DNA from: Leptolyngbya ohadii IS1
GTDB lineage: Bacteria; Cyanobacteriota; Cyanobacteriia; Elainellales; Elainellaceae
DNA length: 64,000 bases
Direction of reading: 5' to 3'
NCBI RefSeq assembly: GCF_002215035.1
Contig: NZ_NKFP01000006.1
Location: forward strand, 3,315,080 to 3,379,079
The notes under the pieces are model-generated. The model saw only the letters and a list, made by a program, of their open reading frames with translations, was not told where the DNA came from and did not search any database. Shown in pieces: positions 46,205-56,632 of the stretch. The translations under genes were made by a program, and so were the position numbers. Each line of letters begins with the position of its first letter. The first letter of the stretch is position 1.

Positions 46205-46271
46205 TTCCCCCTACTTCCCCGCTCCCCTGCTCCCTACTCCCCTGCTCCCTATTCCCCACTCCCCTACTCTC
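46205..46271. repeat. Pyrimidine-rich low-complexity spacer (CCCCTACTCCCC-like)
   Basis: A run of C and T with CCCCTGCTCCCTACT-type words directly upstream of the tRNA gene. It is the complement in type of the purine-rich spacer at 21574-21670. Confidence 0.6.
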
Positions 46272-46285
46272 TTGGAACCAACCCA

Positions 46286-46294
46286 TGCTATAAT
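46286..46294 (+). promoter_or_regulatory. Extended -10 promoter of tRNA-Leu
   Basis: TGCTATAAT contains a perfect TATAAT with the TGN extension, 11 bp before the tRNA 5' end. No good -35 box is seen, which fits an extended -10 promoter. Confidence 0.65.
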
Positions 46295-46305
46295 CGTGCT
46301 TGCAC

Positions 46306-46387
46306 GCGGATGTGGCGGAATTGGTAGACGCGCTAGATTTAGGTTCTAGTTTCGCAAGAAGTGAAGGTTCAAGTCCTTTCATCCGCA
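46306..46387 (+). tRNA. trnL-UAG: tRNA-Leu (anticodon UAG)
   Basis: An 82-nt class II tRNA. The acceptor stem GCGGATG pairs with CATCCGC, then discriminator A. The anticodon stem CTAGA/TCTAG holds the loop TTTAGGT, giving anticodon TAG. A long variable arm (TTCGCAAGAAGT region) and the T-arm GGTTCAAGTCC support leucine. CCA is not encoded. Confidence 0.95.
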
Positions 46388-46787
46388 TAAGTTAGATCCA
46401 ATAATGGATCTACTATCAATGCACCCTCAGGTGTATCGGCTAAGTGTGACGATCAGACGCATCGTAGACACATCATTAATCGGACACATCCCTGAGCCAC
46501 AGTCCCAGGAGCGACCAACCATTCTGGTCAAGGATTTTGGCACCCGCCAGGTTCAATCCGGGTGTCCTGAGAACATTTTGAGGCATCTCCCAGTCCCAAT
46601 ACCCCACAGCCGCGCAGCTCGGTCTTCTTTGCAGGGATAAATTCCCATTGCGGGTGATTTCAATTTCTCAATTATCCCTTCACGATAGGATTGGGGTGAT
46701 ATATGATTTGCAGAACGACTGCCGTCCTTAGCCAGTGAACCAGGCTTGCTTCACCCCCCTGCGATCGCTTGTTTTGGGAGTGGATGA
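46388..46787. other. Spacer after tRNA-Leu with two consecutive hairpins
   Basis: No protein gene is convincing in these 400 bp. Two hairpins lie in a row: GACCA/TGGTC (46513-46529) and GGCACCCG/CGGGTGTC (46539-46566), the second with the loop CCAGGTTCAATC, which resembles a tRNA T-arm. This could be an unrecognised structured RNA or a tRNA remnant. The promoter of the CHAT/STAND operon must also lie here. Confidence 0.45.
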
Positions 46788-47663
46788 ATGAAACGGATCT
46801 TAGTGCTGTCCGCAAATCCGCAAAATACGTCTCAACTGCGGCTGGCTGAAGAAGTCCGCGAAATTGATGAAGGGCTGAGGCGATCGTCCCATCGAGAACA
46901 GTTTGAGCTAATTTCCAGAGGTGCGGTGCGGTTGCAGGATTTCCGCCGCCATATGCTGGAAGTCAAGCCCCATCTGCTTCACTTTAGCGGGCACGGTGCC
47001 GGGGAGCATGGTCTCGTTCTGGAAGACGACAGCGGCAAAGCCCATTTCCTAGAAACGGAGCAACTGGCAGCCATGTTTAAGCTGTTTGCCAACCGGGGAT
47101 TGGAATGCGTCCTGCTGAATGCCTGCTACTCCGAAATTCAGGCAAAAGCGATCAATCAAGCCGTCCCCTATGTGATCGGGATGAATCAGGCGATCGGTGA
47201 TCGGGCAGCAGTGACGTTTGCAGTAGCTTTCTACGACACTCTGGGCGCGGGAGAACCGATCGATTTCGCCTTTGAACTCGCCAAAACTCAGCTAATTGGG
47301 CTGCGGGAAGATCAGAAATTAGTACTGTTCACAAATCCAGATGCAGTTCTGCCTGAGAAAGCAGATGCAAAAGCAAATGGAAAAGCAGATGGAAAAATAA
47401 AATCGCCTCAAAATTCTGCCGCAGCTAATCCCGATGCGGGTGAACAGGTTCTGAAATTACTGCAAATTCTATTACCCTCCCAATTTGAGCAGGTTGTTTT
47501 CAAATACAAAGTGCCGCCCTCCCATCTTTCGGTTAATACGCCCCAGTCACAGCGATCGATCGAGGTCATTCGCTACGCGGAACAAAAAGAAGGGGAATCG
47601 CTAACACAACTGCTCACGGTCATTTATCAAGTTGCACCGCATCTGGAGGCAAAGCATGGCTGA
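46788..47663 (+). CDS. CHAT-domain protease with C-terminal death-like adaptor domain (pair 1 effector)
   Basis: A 291-residue protein. Residues ~1-195 are a CHAT (caspase-like) domain with the catalytic His in HFSGHG (H69) and Cys in LLNACYSE (C113), both intact. After a Lys/Ala/Asp linker, residues ~219-285 form a helical domain containing QFEQVVFKYKVPPSHL and QRSIEVIRYAEQ. The same domain type starts the next protein (QRSIELIRYLEP). This matches the effector-associated/death-like adaptor idea: the domain would bring the protease to its STAND partner by like-with-like binding. The stop overlaps the next ATG by 8 bp. The target protein is unknown. Confidence 0.88.
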   Translation: MKRILVLSANPQNTSQLRLAEEVREIDEGLRRSSHREQFELISRGAVRLQDFRRHMLEVKPHLLHFSGHGAGEHGLVLEDDSGKAHFLETEQLAAMFKLFANRGLECVLLNACYSEIQAKAINQAVPYVIGMNQAIGDRAAVTFAVAFYDTLGAGEPIDFAFELAKTQLIGLREDQKLVLFTNPDAVLPEKADAKANGKADGKIKSPQNSAAANPDAGEQVLKLLQILLPSQFEQVVFKYKVPPSHLSVNTPQSQRSIEVIRYAEQKEGESLTQLLTVIYQVAPHLEAKHG

Positions 47664-49998
47664 TCAGGATGATTTACTCGATCGGCTCCAGCAGTTAAAC
47701 GAAAGCCAGATTGAGGAGCTAATTTATCGGTTGCAGGTCAATCGCGCCCACCTGAGCGCCGGATCAGCCAGTTTAAACCAGCGATCGATCGAGTTAATTC
47801 GCTACTTAGAACCGCAAATTGATGGGCTAAAACGGCTGCGCTCCTATCTGGAAGAGATGCTGGTGCCTGCCGACTTTGACGATCCTGCTTTGTTGCCTGC
47901 CTGTCCCTATCAGGGATTGTTCGCGTTTCAGGAGGAGGATGCCGCGTACTTCTTTGGACGGGATGCGTTTATTCAGGACTGGGTTCAGAAGGACGGTTCT
48001 GTGCGGCAGGGGATAGTGCGCCTGGTAGAAACAAAGCCGCTGGTTGCAGTGGTCGGCGCATCGGGGAGCGGGAAATCATCGCTGGTGTTTGCAGGACTGG
48101 TACCCCGGCTGAGGCGATCGGGCAATTGGTTGATTGAATCCATGCGTCCGGAGAAGCAGCCTTTTTTTCGATTGGCGGTTGCCCTGCTGCGGCAGCTTGA
48201 GCCAGAGCTAAGCCGGATCGATCGCACGAATAAAGCCAACACACTGGCAGAAAACATTCAAAAATATGGCATTGCAAATTATGTGTCGGAAATTTTGCAG
48301 GGGCATTCGGGGCAAAAATTGCTGCTGATCGTTGACCAGTTTGAGGAGCTATATACCCAATGTGCGGTGGCAGAACGCGATCGATTCATTGAGGTGCTGC
48401 TGGAGGGCATGAACCGGGCGATCGGACTCAGGATGGTGCTGACGCTGCGGGCTGACTTTTGTGGACAGGCTTATGCCTATCGTCCGCTAGCGGATGCGTT
48501 ACAGGGAGCCGACCTCAAGCTGGGACCGATGAACCGGGAAGAACTGCAAGAAGCGATCGAGCGTCCTGCTCAGCTCATGCAGGTGAACTTTGAGGAAGGG
48601 CTGACGGACTGGCTGCTGGATGATGTGGGGCAGGAGGCGGGGAATTTGCCTTTGCTCGAATTTGCCCTGACGGAACTCTGGAAAATGCAGCGGCAAAAGA
48701 AGTTGCTTTATCAGGCATATACCCGTTTAGGGGGCGTTGCCAGGGCGCTGGCGAATCATGCAGACACAGTTTATGCCCGGTTAAGTCCAGAAGACCAGAA
48801 ACGATCGCAGCGGATTTTTGTGCAGCTTGTGCGTCCGGGAGACGGAACGGAGGATACGCGCAGAGTGGCAAGCCGTGCAGAAGTGGGGACAGAAAATTGG
48901 GATTTAGTCACCCGTTTAGCGGGAGAAGATGCCCGACTGGTCGTGACGGGACGCAATCAGGAAACGGTAGAAATTGTCCATGAGGCACTGTTGCGGGAAT
49001 GGCGATATTTGCGGAACTGGATGGAGCAGGATCGCACGTTTCGAGTCTGGCAGGAAGGATTACGATTTGCCCGACGACAGTGGCAGCAGAGCGGACAGGA
49101 TGAAACCGCTTTACTGGATGGTTTTCTCCTGAGCGAAGCAGAAGCATGGCAGAGCAAACGCCCGGAGGATTTGAGTCCGGAGGATGAATCTTTTATTCAA
49201 AAAAGCAAAGAGGTTCACGTTGAGAGGGAACTGGAAAAACTAAGAATGCAGCTGGAACTGGAAACAGAACGGAAGCAAAGGGAAGCCGCAGAACAGGCAA
49301 ATCGTATATTGGCGAAAGCGCAAACAAAAGCAAAACAGATTGTCCGGTTTGGCTTTGTCGTGATGGGTTTGAGTATTGGGCTGGGAATTTTGTTTATTGC
49401 CGTATTTCCCTGGTCAGCGATCTTTCTAAACAATCGCGGATACGAAAAGTTGCAAGCGAAGGATCATCATGGAGCATTACGAGATTTCAATTTAGCCGTT
49501 ATGCTTAAGCCAGACTATGTAATGGCTTGGTATAACAAAGGGTTAACTTACGAGGAGCTCGGAGAACCCAGTTTAGCCGCTGCAAACTATAAAGCTGCTG
49601 TAGCAGAAAAGTATCCTCCTGCTTACAATAATCTCGGTCGCCTGGAGATTATTCACACCCGAAATTTTAATAGGGCAGTTGAACTCCTGGAAGAGGGACT
49701 TCGCTTAGATCCAGATGATGAAACCAAGTATTCGCTGTTAAAGAATTTAGGATGGGCAAAATGGAAATTAGCAGACTATGCTGCTGCAAAGCAAAACCTT
49801 TTGACTGCGATCGCAGTTAATGATCGTCGAGCTTCTGCCTACTGCTTGCTGGCTCAGGTTCAGGAAGAAGAACAGACAAAGAGTGACGCCAGGCAGAACT
49901 GGGAGAAATGTTTGTCTTTGGGTAATCCAGACTATTTTGATGAGCGTGGATGGATGGAGATGGCTCGAATCAGGCTTGAGCCAAAACTTAATCAATAG
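47656..49998 (+). CDS. STAND ATPase with N-terminal death-like domain, transmembrane helix and TPRs (pair 1 sensor)
   Basis: A 780-residue protein from the ATG at 47656, with GGAGG 7 nt upstream; an earlier in-frame ATG at 47632 is less likely. An N-terminal helical adaptor (~5-65) matches the C-terminus of the CHAT protein before it. The STAND NTPase starts at CPYQGLFAFQEEDAAYFFGR, with Walker A GASGSGKSS (~134-142) and Walker B LLLIVDQFEEL (~221-231). A Glu-rich coiled coil, one transmembrane helix (VVMGLSIGLGILFIAVFPW) and TPR repeats (~590-770) follow. Predicted role: ligand sensing by the TPRs, ATP-dependent oligomerisation, and activation of the CHAT protease. Confidence 0.88.
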   Translation: MADQDDLLDRLQQLNESQIEELIYRLQVNRAHLSAGSASLNQRSIELIRYLEPQIDGLKRLRSYLEEMLVPADFDDPALLPACPYQGLFAFQEEDAAYFFGRDAFIQDWVQKDGSVRQGIVRLVETKPLVAVVGASGSGKSSLVFAGLVPRLRRSGNWLIESMRPEKQPFFRLAVALLRQLEPELSRIDRTNKANTLAENIQKYGIANYVSEILQGHSGQKLLLIVDQFEELYTQCAVAERDRFIEVLLEGMNRAIGLRMVLTLRADFCGQAYAYRPLADALQGADLKLGPMNREELQEAIERPAQLMQVNFEEGLTDWLLDDVGQEAGNLPLLEFALTELWKMQRQKKLLYQAYTRLGGVARALANHADTVYARLSPEDQKRSQRIFVQLVRPGDGTEDTRRVASRAEVGTENWDLVTRLAGEDARLVVTGRNQETVEIVHEALLREWRYLRNWMEQDRTFRVWQEGLRFARRQWQQSGQDETALLDGFLLSEAEAWQSKRPEDLSPEDESFIQKSKEVHVERELEKLRMQLELETERKQREAAEQANRILAKAQTKAKQIVRFGFVVMGLSIGLGILFIAVFPWSAIFLNNRGYEKLQAKDHHGALRDFNLAVMLKPDYVMAWYNKGLTYEELGEPSLAAANYKAAVAEKYPPAYNNLGRLEIIHTRNFNRAVELLEEGLRLDPDDETKYSLLKNLGWAKWKLADYAAAKQNLLTAIAVNDRRASAYCLLAQVQEEEQTKSDARQNWEKCLSLGNPDYFDERGWMEMARIRLEPKLNQ

Positions 49999-50022
49999 CG
50001 TGAACAAAACTGAGGAGGTCTT

Positions 50023-50709
50023 ATGCAGTACAAATCATTCTGGCTCGGTTTCGTCAGCTTATACTCGCTTTGTGTCATTGGGGGCACTCCTGCCCAGGCT
50101 CAGGATACCATCCTGGCTCAGAGTCGGGTTTCTCCTACCCCTCCACGCACAAATCCTCCACAAGCTACACCTCTCAATTGTTGCCCTGCTGAAAATACTC
50201 CACGCGCTAGAGACTGCCGCACCAGAAATCCTAATGCACGCATCTGCCCGGCAGCTTCAACTCCCGTCTATAGTTCAAGTGGAAGCAGGGGACTCACGCA
50301 AATCACGGCTGAACAGCTGATACAAATTGGAATTGCGATCGCTCAAGGTCGAGCTACGGCAAATGACTATAATGTGCTGGCTTACGTGAATGCAGTGCAG
50401 GGTAACTCTATTGCGGCTGAAACCCGTTACCGTCAGGCAATCGATTTAGCCCAGCAGCAGTCTGATGGATCAGGGGAGGCGATCGCCCGTGAAGGATTGG
50501 GAAATGTTCTGCGAGATTTAGATAGAACCAGTGAAGCCCTACCGGAACTCACGCGAGCAAGCGAGCTATATCGAGGATTGGGAAACACGGTACGCTTTAA
50601 TCAAATTCAGCAGCAGGTGCGGGATCTGCCGCAATTTAGAGATAACCCTCAGCTTGCACCCCAGTTTCGACCTCAGGTTGTTCCCCCAGTCGAACAGTTC
50701 AGACGGTAA
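50023..50709 (+). CDS. Exported TPR-like protein downstream of the STAND gene
   Basis: A 228-residue protein. The signal peptide is clear (MQYKSFWLGFVSLYSLCVIG, cleavage after AQA in GTPAQAQD). A Pro/Cys-rich segment follows (four Cys between residues ~53 and ~80). Then come TPR-like helices (AYVNAVQGNSIAAETRYRQA; LRDLDRTSEALPELTRASEL). The ATG has GGAGG at good spacing and lies 24 bp after the STAND gene, so it is the third gene of that operon. A periplasmic partner of the membrane-anchored STAND protein is plausible but only inferred from position. Confidence 0.8.
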   Translation: MQYKSFWLGFVSLYSLCVIGGTPAQAQDTILAQSRVSPTPPRTNPPQATPLNCCPAENTPRARDCRTRNPNARICPAASTPVYSSSGSRGLTQITAEQLIQIGIAIAQGRATANDYNVLAYVNAVQGNSIAAETRYRQAIDLAQQQSDGSGEAIAREGLGNVLRDLDRTSEALPELTRASELYRGLGNTVRFNQIQQQVRDLPQFRDNPQLAPQFRPQVVPPVEQFRR

Positions 50710-50718
50710 ACTGAGCCG

Positions 50719-53700
50719 CTATCGGGCAGAAGCTTCCAAACTCGTCAGCGTGCGATCGATCCAAGCGTCATTAAAGATAATCTGATAAATGCGGTTGTGA
50801 ACCTTTAGCGTGTCCTGCTGTTTGATCACCAATCCAGAGAGCAACAGCTCAACATGAATAGGATTGTCGATCGCGGTCACTTCTTCCTGTTTCCAAACTT
50901 GCTGATAGAGGGTCAGCAGGGCGATCGCCTGGTTCGGGTCGCGGAGAATTCGATCGCGGATAGTTCGCAGGTGTTCGGGTTCGTCGTTGAATTCCCAGTT
51001 TTCGATCATCTGGGTGCGAATCAGGTTTTCGATCCACTCGGCTTCCTGGTTGGTGGGCACTTTGCCGGAGGTACCGCGAATCAGCTTACAAACTTTTTGG
51101 GTCAGGAAGGGCTGTCCGTTTGTCCAGAACAAAACCTCCTTCAGGACTGCCTGCGGATTTTCCACTTTTTCTGCAAGTCCCTGAAGCAAAGGCTGTGCCT
51201 CGTGGAGCTGGAAGTCTCGTAGCTGAATTGCCTGTCCGATGTTAAACGACGTGCGGGCTTTATCCTGAACCAGTTGGGACGGAGTAGCAACGCCAAACAG
51301 GGCAAAGGTCAACCGTTGATAGTCAGGATGGTCGGCACGGCGGTTGTAGCAGGCACGCAGCAGCACAAAAAAGTCATCGATTTCAAATTCAAGGTTAATC
51401 ACGCTATCGATTTCGTCAATGAAAACGACGATCTTTTCGGTAACGTGGGTGAGCAAAACATCCTGAATAAATTCGCCTAAACGCTGCACCGGAGAAAGGA
51501 GATTGCGATCGCGCCACCATGTCCGAATATCTACCCGATCGACCAGATTAAAGCAGGTGGCAAGGTTATAAAGAAATCCGGCGTACCACTGCTCTGGGGT
51601 TAAACGACGGTTGCCAATTTCCGAAATATCGATCGCGGCACAGGCGTATCCCTCTGACTGGAGGCGTCGCATAATCTGCACCCGCAAACTCGATTTACCC
51701 ATCTGACGAGCATTGAACACATAGCAAAATTCGCCCCTCTTCAGTCCGGCGTAGAGGTAGCGATCGGCTTGTCGCACCACATAGGTTGGCGCATCGAGGG
51801 GAAGACTGCCGCCCACTTGATAGTCGAAGGTTTCGGTATCCTCCGCACTTCTCAGCAGGGCATTCTCGATCATTAGTTCTGCCTGAGTTGCCTTCAGGAT
51901 TTGCAGCGTTTCCGAAAGTTCCTGGGTTCGTTCCCTGACCCGTTCCTCCAGGATTTCATTGCGGCGTTTCTGTTCCGTAATGTCCTCGATAATGCCTTCG
52001 TAGTAAAGCAGATTCCCATCCTCGTCCCGCACAGCGCGAGTGTTCTCTTCTACCCAGATGGCGCTGCCGTCCTTTCTGCGGCTCTGGTAAACCTGATTTT
52101 TAACTGTGCCGATCGCCTCCATTTGTCGCTGGAATTCTGCATGATCGGCTGGATCGACGTACATCTGCTGGACAATATCGACCACGCTCTCGATCATTTC
52201 AGTGGGCGAACGGTAGCCGTAGATTCGCGCCATTGCCGGATTGATGCGAATAAACTTTCCTCGCGGCGTAGACTGAAAGATTCCCTCCAGCGCATTCTCG
52301 AAGATTCCCCGATAGTTCTCCTCCGCAATTCTTAATGCTGCCTCCGCTCGCTTCTGCTCCGTAATATTCCGAATGATCATCAACACTTCTTCTTGCCCAG
52401 TGACCACCATTCGCACTTCTTCGTGCTGGAACTGCCCGTCGATCGCCAACTGCTGTTCATACACCTGCATCGTTCCCGTCTGGAATGCCATCTGGATATA
52501 CTGCATTCTTCGCTGTGCCTCAACGGGGGGCAGGGAGTCATAGACATTGGTGCCTTCCCAAAAATCCTCGCCATCGTAGAGCATGACGCGATTCCTGCCC
52601 TGGATATCCTTATAAGTGCCGTCGCGGGTGACGCGGATCAGCAGATCGGGAATTGCCTCAACCAGTGCCCGGATGTTGGCTTCGCTCTGTCGCAGGGCTT
52701 CTTCCGACAGCTTGCGCTGGGTCATATCCCGCACCATCACCAGCACCTCATCCTGTCCCAAAGGGATTAATCGCGCTTCTTCGTACTGAACTCGTCCCTC
52801 TACTTCCAGCTCATATTCATAAATTTGCAGCTCTCCAGTGTGAAGTGCCTGATGGACATAGCGCATACGCTCCTCTGCCCGTTTCTGCGGCATCAGGTCG
52901 TAGACGGTAGCGCCTACGTGCAGATTGTCTTCGTTGAGAATTTTCGTGCTGCGTCCAGGATTAAATCCCTGGTACACGCCATTGCTGCGAATTCGCATCA
53001 GCAGGTCTGGAATCGCGCTGACGATCGCCTGATTGGTTCGCTGTGCCCGCTGCAAGGATTCTTCTGCCTGTCGCCGTTCGGTGATATCAATGCCTACAAC
53101 GACGATCGCCATTCCCTGCTGATATTTCTGTGCCGCCAGCAGATAGTAGCGTTCCTGTCCGTTGACCTGAATTGGAATTTCCTGGGATGCGGAACTGTCT
53201 TCACTGTGGAGGAAATGGTTCACAAAATCGACGTAATCCGGATTATCCCCCACGACCCCGATCGGATTGCCAATCACTGCCTCCGCTGGCAGCTTCAAAC
53301 TCTCCGCCAGGTAGGAATTAATCCCCAGATAAAAACCCTCCGCCGCGATCCAGGAAATGGGACCCGGTACGGCATTCAGCACTGCTTCGAGCTGTTCATT
53401 CGCCTTTGCCAGATCATCTTTGGTCTGCTGCAAATCTGCGTTGCGATGCTCCAGTGCTAGAAAAGAATCCTGAAGCTGACTTGCCATCTGGTTAAACGAC
53501 TGCGCCAGTTCGCCAACCTCATCCGTGCGCTGAGTTTCGACGGGCTTATTCCACTGCCCTCTGGCAATTTGTTTTGCTGCTTCGTTTAGCTTGAGCAGCG
53601 GGCGAGTCACCCATCGCGCCGTCAGGATTCCAACCCCGATCGCCAATACCAGCGAAAGTAAATAGAGTCCAGTCGTCGTCCGGTTATTGGCTTGAATTCG

Positions 53701-54738
53701 TCCAGTAAAGTCCGATTCGGGAATCACCACCACAATTAGCCAGTCAATCCCGCGACCGTCCTGGAAAGGAAGCACCTGCAAAAGCTGCCGCTGACCATCC
53801 AGATCAAATTCAAACTGCTGGGACTGCTGCAAGGCATTGAGATTTTGAAAACTATCCTGCAAATACTGTGCCGTGCCCCGAATCAGGGAATTGCGGCTCT
53901 CAATGGCGGGCAAATAGCGAACCTTGTCGCCTCCCTTCTCGATCAGTTTTTCCGGGGTCGAGGTAGAGACCAGCACCCCCGATCGATCCATAATAAACGT
54001 CTCGCCCGATTGACCGATGTTGAGCGATTGCAGAAAAGCACTCATCTCAGCAGGCAGAATAAAGTCCGTTGCACAAACCCCAATTAAAGAACGACCCGAT
54101 CGATCGTAAACGGGTGTGCTTGCTGTCACGGTGGGCAGCTGCGTATCAAAATCCAGATAAATTGCGCTCCAGGTTGCCTTTCCCTGATCCTTCGCGGCTT
54201 TATACCACGGACGTACCCGCGCATCATATTTTTTCTGTCCGGTACGCTGCAAATTCATGCGATCGCCCATTGCATTCAGGGTGTAATAGTATCCTCGATG
54301 ATTGGTTGAAGGATTGTACGCCACCAGTTGCAATTCTCGCGTTTCTTCATTCCTACCCACGCCTAAAAGCGATCCATCCCGTTCGCTGGCGCAATAAATT
54401 AGGTTTGTGTTGGGGTATATCTTTGCCTGTTCCCAAAGCTGATTAAAACCTTCCATCTGCTGGATCTGCAAATCGCCATTCAGCAGGGCGCTGCCGTTAA
54501 TCCGATTAATTGCATGGGGAATTTCCACATAGGACTTGAGCTGCTGATCAATCCGGGCGGTAATTTCCTGGCGCAGCTGCAAGGACATATCCTGCACCGT
54601 TGCCTGACTATTCCGGTAGGACAAATACCAGACCAATCCCACCGCACCTGCAAGCTGTAGCACAAAGGGCAGAATCAAAACCGATCGCAGCGATCGCTGC
54701 TGGAGTACGGAATTCAGCGATCTGATCAAGTGGGTCAT
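50719..54738 (-). CDS. Cache-HAMP-multi-PAS membrane sensor fused to an AAA/STAND-like ATPase
   Basis: A 1339-residue protein. Transmembrane helix 1 (~17-40) and helix 2 (~350-372) bracket a periplasmic double-Cache region ([20 protein letters not shown]). HAMP, a coiled coil and four PAS/PAC units (~450-940, with PAC motifs such as [14 protein letters not shown]) follow. The C-terminus (~985-1330) is an AAA-like domain with Walker A-like [11 protein letters not shown] and Walker [13 protein letters not shown]. There is no histidine kinase, GGDEF, EAL or cyclase output, so the ATPase is the output. It likely forms an operon with the AAA-like gene upstream (26-bp gap). Confidence 0.88.
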   Translation of the reverse strand: MTHLIRSLNSVLQQRSLRSVLILPFVLQLAGAVGLVWYLSYRNSQATVQDMSLQLRQEITARIDQQLKSYVEIPHAINRINGSALLNGDLQIQQMEGFNQLWEQAKIYPNTNLIYCASERDGSLLGVGRNEETRELQLVAYNPSTNHRGYYYTLNAMGDRMNLQRTGQKKYDARVRPWYKAAKDQGKATWSAIYLDFDTQLPTVTASTPVYDRSGRSLIGVCATDFILPAEMSAFLQSLNIGQSGETFIMDRSGVLVSTSTPEKLIEKGGDKVRYLPAIESRNSLIRGTAQYLQDSFQNLNALQQSQQFEFDLDGQRQLLQVLPFQDGRGIDWLIVVVIPESDFTGRIQANNRTTTGLYLLSLVLAIGVGILTARWVTRPLLKLNEAAKQIARGQWNKPVETQRTDEVGELAQSFNQMASQLQDSFLALEHRNADLQQTKDDLAKANEQLEAVLNAVPGPISWIAAEGFYLGINSYLAESLKLPAEAVIGNPIGVVGDNPDYVDFVNHFLHSEDSSASQEIPIQVNGQERYYLLAAQKYQQGMAIVVVGIDITERRQAEESLQRAQRTNQAIVSAIPDLLMRIRSNGVYQGFNPGRSTKILNEDNLHVGATVYDLMPQKRAEERMRYVHQALHTGELQIYEYELEVEGRVQYEEARLIPLGQDEVLVMVRDMTQRKLSEEALRQSEANIRALVEAIPDLLIRVTRDGTYKDIQGRNRVMLYDGEDFWEGTNVYDSLPPVEAQRRMQYIQMAFQTGTMQVYEQQLAIDGQFQHEEVRMVVTGQEEVLMIIRNITEQKRAEAALRIAEENYRGIFENALEGIFQSTPRGKFIRINPAMARIYGYRSPTEMIESVVDIVQQMYVDPADHAEFQRQMEAIGTVKNQVYQSRRKDGSAIWVEENTRAVRDEDGNLLYYEGIIEDITEQKRRNEILEERVRERTQELSETLQILKATQAELMIENALLRSAEDTETFDYQVGGSLPLDAPTYVVRQADRYLYAGLKRGEFCYVFNARQMGKSSLRVQIMRRLQSEGYACAAIDISEIGNRRLTPEQWYAGFLYNLATCFNLVDRVDIRTWWRDRNLLSPVQRLGEFIQDVLLTHVTEKIVVFIDEIDSVINLEFEIDDFFVLLRACYNRRADHPDYQRLTFALFGVATPSQLVQDKARTSFNIGQAIQLRDFQLHEAQPLLQGLAEKVENPQAVLKEVLFWTNGQPFLTQKVCKLIRGTSGKVPTNQEAEWIENLIRTQMIENWEFNDEPEHLRTIRDRILRDPNQAIALLTLYQQVWKQEEVTAIDNPIHVELLLSGLVIKQQDTLKVHNRIYQIIFNDAWIDRTLTSLEASAR

Positions 54739-54764
54739 AGGTGTGAAAGAGGCGTTAGGAGGCG

Positions 54765-56186
54765 TTATATAGCAGGAATATCGCGCAGTCGATCGCTAAA
54801 ATATCGAGCATACAGATTGCAGCTTGGCGTTGCCTGATTGCCTTGCAGTTTCACCAGTCCCAGGCTTTGCAGCTTGAAAGCGTGAACCAGATTGAGTTCT
54901 ACCGGATCGGGCACAGCCGCCACTTTGGCAAAGGCAACCGCCAGATCGGGGTTTTGTTGCAGGTTCCAGAGCTGTCGCTGAAGGTGTTCGCTGTAGATCC
55001 CGGTGGCGATCGTGTCCGGTTGCAGCAGCCGATCTAATGTGATGTCTTGATGCCACAGATGGTAGAACGCAAGCTGAATTAAATAGGGATAGCCGCCTAC
55101 CAGATCCATGAGCTGCTGGGTCTCGTCTGCTGCCCAGTCGAAGCCGTGTCGCTGCGCCAGGGTTTGTACCTGTTCGGGCGTAAATGCCTTGAGTTCGATT
55201 GGCAGTCCGACGTTAAAGGGGGATTGGTTGACGTTCAGAGGAATGTAAACCTCGGTGGAATGTGCCACCACGAGGCGCAACTGTTTCCAGATGTCGCGAT
55301 TTTTGGCTTCTTCGTGCCAGGTTCGCAGCAGTCCAAAAAATTCGTCTGCCAGGTCAGGATATTCAAACAGACGATCGACATCATCCAGAGCCAGCACAAG
55401 CGGCTGGGAAATCTTGGGGAGGAGGTACTGCTCAAAGTAAATCTTGCAGCTAATCTTGCTGCCAAACAGATCGTCCCAGTAGTCCGCCAGCCGTTTGGGA
55501 ATTTGCAGCCCCAGCCCCACATTGGCGCAAAACCATTGCAGGAAGTGATCCAGATCTCGAAAGATCGCCTTATCTGCAAGCTGAAAGCTCAATGCCACCG
55601 TTTGACAGCCTCGCTGGGATGCCTGCTGCAAGATGCGCGTCATCAACGAAGATTTCCCCATGCGTCGAGGCGCTTTGATCCGAATCAGACCACCGGGTTG
55701 CAGCACGGTTTTGTAGCAGTCGGCTTCGATCACCGTCCGCTCAATGTAAAACTCCGACCCCAGGGGAACCTGTCCACCCGGCAGATCTGGCTCGGCTTCC
55801 GGCTCGTTTTCCCTGGCTTCAGCGGCTTCTCCCTCCTCTGCTCCCGAATCGGAATTAGGGTCGGAATTGGGGTCAGGATGGTAATAGTCGCCCGGCTCCA
55901 GCGTTAAATCAAACGATCGAAAATAGGCTTTCAGGGTTTGCTTATCAACCCCCATCTCGCAGGCAAACACCTTCATCAAGGTATCGACTGCCAGTCCCGT
56001 GCGTTCGCTCAATGCCTCTAGAGTATATCGGTTGCCGCCGTTGTCTTGAAATTCTGCCTCGGTTTTTGCTTGCTGAACTTTTTGAAATCCTGCCGATGTC
56101 AGAATGACGCCGCGACGACGACGACGCTTGGCAGAAGGGATGGACAAGGAAACCGACTCATCAGGGCAGGGTAACATAGCAGACAT
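54765..56186 (-). CDS. AAA-like ATPase with N-terminal HTH-like cyanobacterial domain
   Basis: A 473-residue protein from the ATG at 56186 ([12 protein letters not shown]). The N-terminal ~90 residues, [20 protein letters not shown] to [20 protein letters not shown], form a helical domain found on many cyanobacterial AAA-like and NACHT-type proteins; part resembles a helix-turn-helix. An acidic linker (Asp/Glu/Pro-rich) follows. The ATPase has Walker A-like [11 protein letters not shown] and Walker [14 protein letters not shown]. The domain is the same AAA-like type as in the downstream PAS sensor, suggesting that the two work together. The output is unknown. Confidence 0.83.
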   Translation of the reverse strand: MSAMLPCPDESVSLSIPSAKRRRRRGVILTSAGFQKVQQAKTEAEFQDNGGNRYTLEALSERTGLAVDTLMKVFACEMGVDKQTLKAYFRSFDLTLEPGDYYHPDPNSDPNSDSGAEEGEAAEARENEPEAEPDLPGGQVPLGSEFYIERTVIEADCYKTVLQPGGLIRIKAPRRMGKSSLMTRILQQASQRGCQTVALSFQLADKAIFRDLDHFLQWFCANVGLGLQIPKRLADYWDDLFGSKISCKIYFEQYLLPKISQPLVLALDDVDRLFEYPDLADEFFGLLRTWHEEAKNRDIWKQLRLVVAHSTEVYIPLNVNQSPFNVGLPIELKAFTPEQVQTLAQRHGFDWAADETQQLMDLVGGYPYLIQLAFYHLWHQDITLDRLLQPDTIATGIYSEHLQRQLWNLQQNPDLAVAFAKVAAVPDPVELNLVHAFKLQSLGLVKLQGNQATPSCNLYARYFSDRLRDIPAI

Positions 56187-56632
56187 ATCCTGGCGAAAGA
56201 ATTCTAAAAATGCCAAAAGTGCTCAAAAACCGCCGAACCGTCGCTTAGAACAAAATAATATCTTCCCTTTTCCGATCGAGCCATCGAATTTAAAGGTTCT
56301 TATAGAGAAAAAAGTGGAGTTACTTCCGAAGATAAGCCATCTGCCCGATCGTTCTGGTTTTCTTCCCTAAAGGCTGCGATCGTTCTCCTGCATTCATTCC
56401 AGCCTTTTATTGATGAAATTGCTTAAGTTCTGGCTTAAGAGCCTAAACCTCGATGGTGTCGATCGGCTGTGTACGGCAAACTGATGTCATCAGGGAAAAC
56501 GGCGGAGACAAAACAAGCCCCCAAACAAGCCCCCAAACAAACCTCCGCCCACCTCTCCCAGAATTTGCCTCAGTGCAAACTTGAGTTCCAAACTTAGTTC
56601 AATCTTTTAATTCACTTTTCAGGAGTACAACC
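56187..56632. other. Spacer with short direct repeat
   Basis: This 446-bp divergent region carries promoters for the AAA-like gene (minus) and the DUF4278 gene (plus). A 12-bp unit, ACAAGCCCCCAA, is repeated about 2.5 times at 56513-56541. AT-rich sequence lies nearer the AAA gene. No gene was seen. Confidence 0.45.

Noticed and set aside
46404..46640. 78-codon open frame after tRNA-Leu
   Set aside because: No ribosome site, no conserved character, and it overlaps hairpins; better described as spacer.
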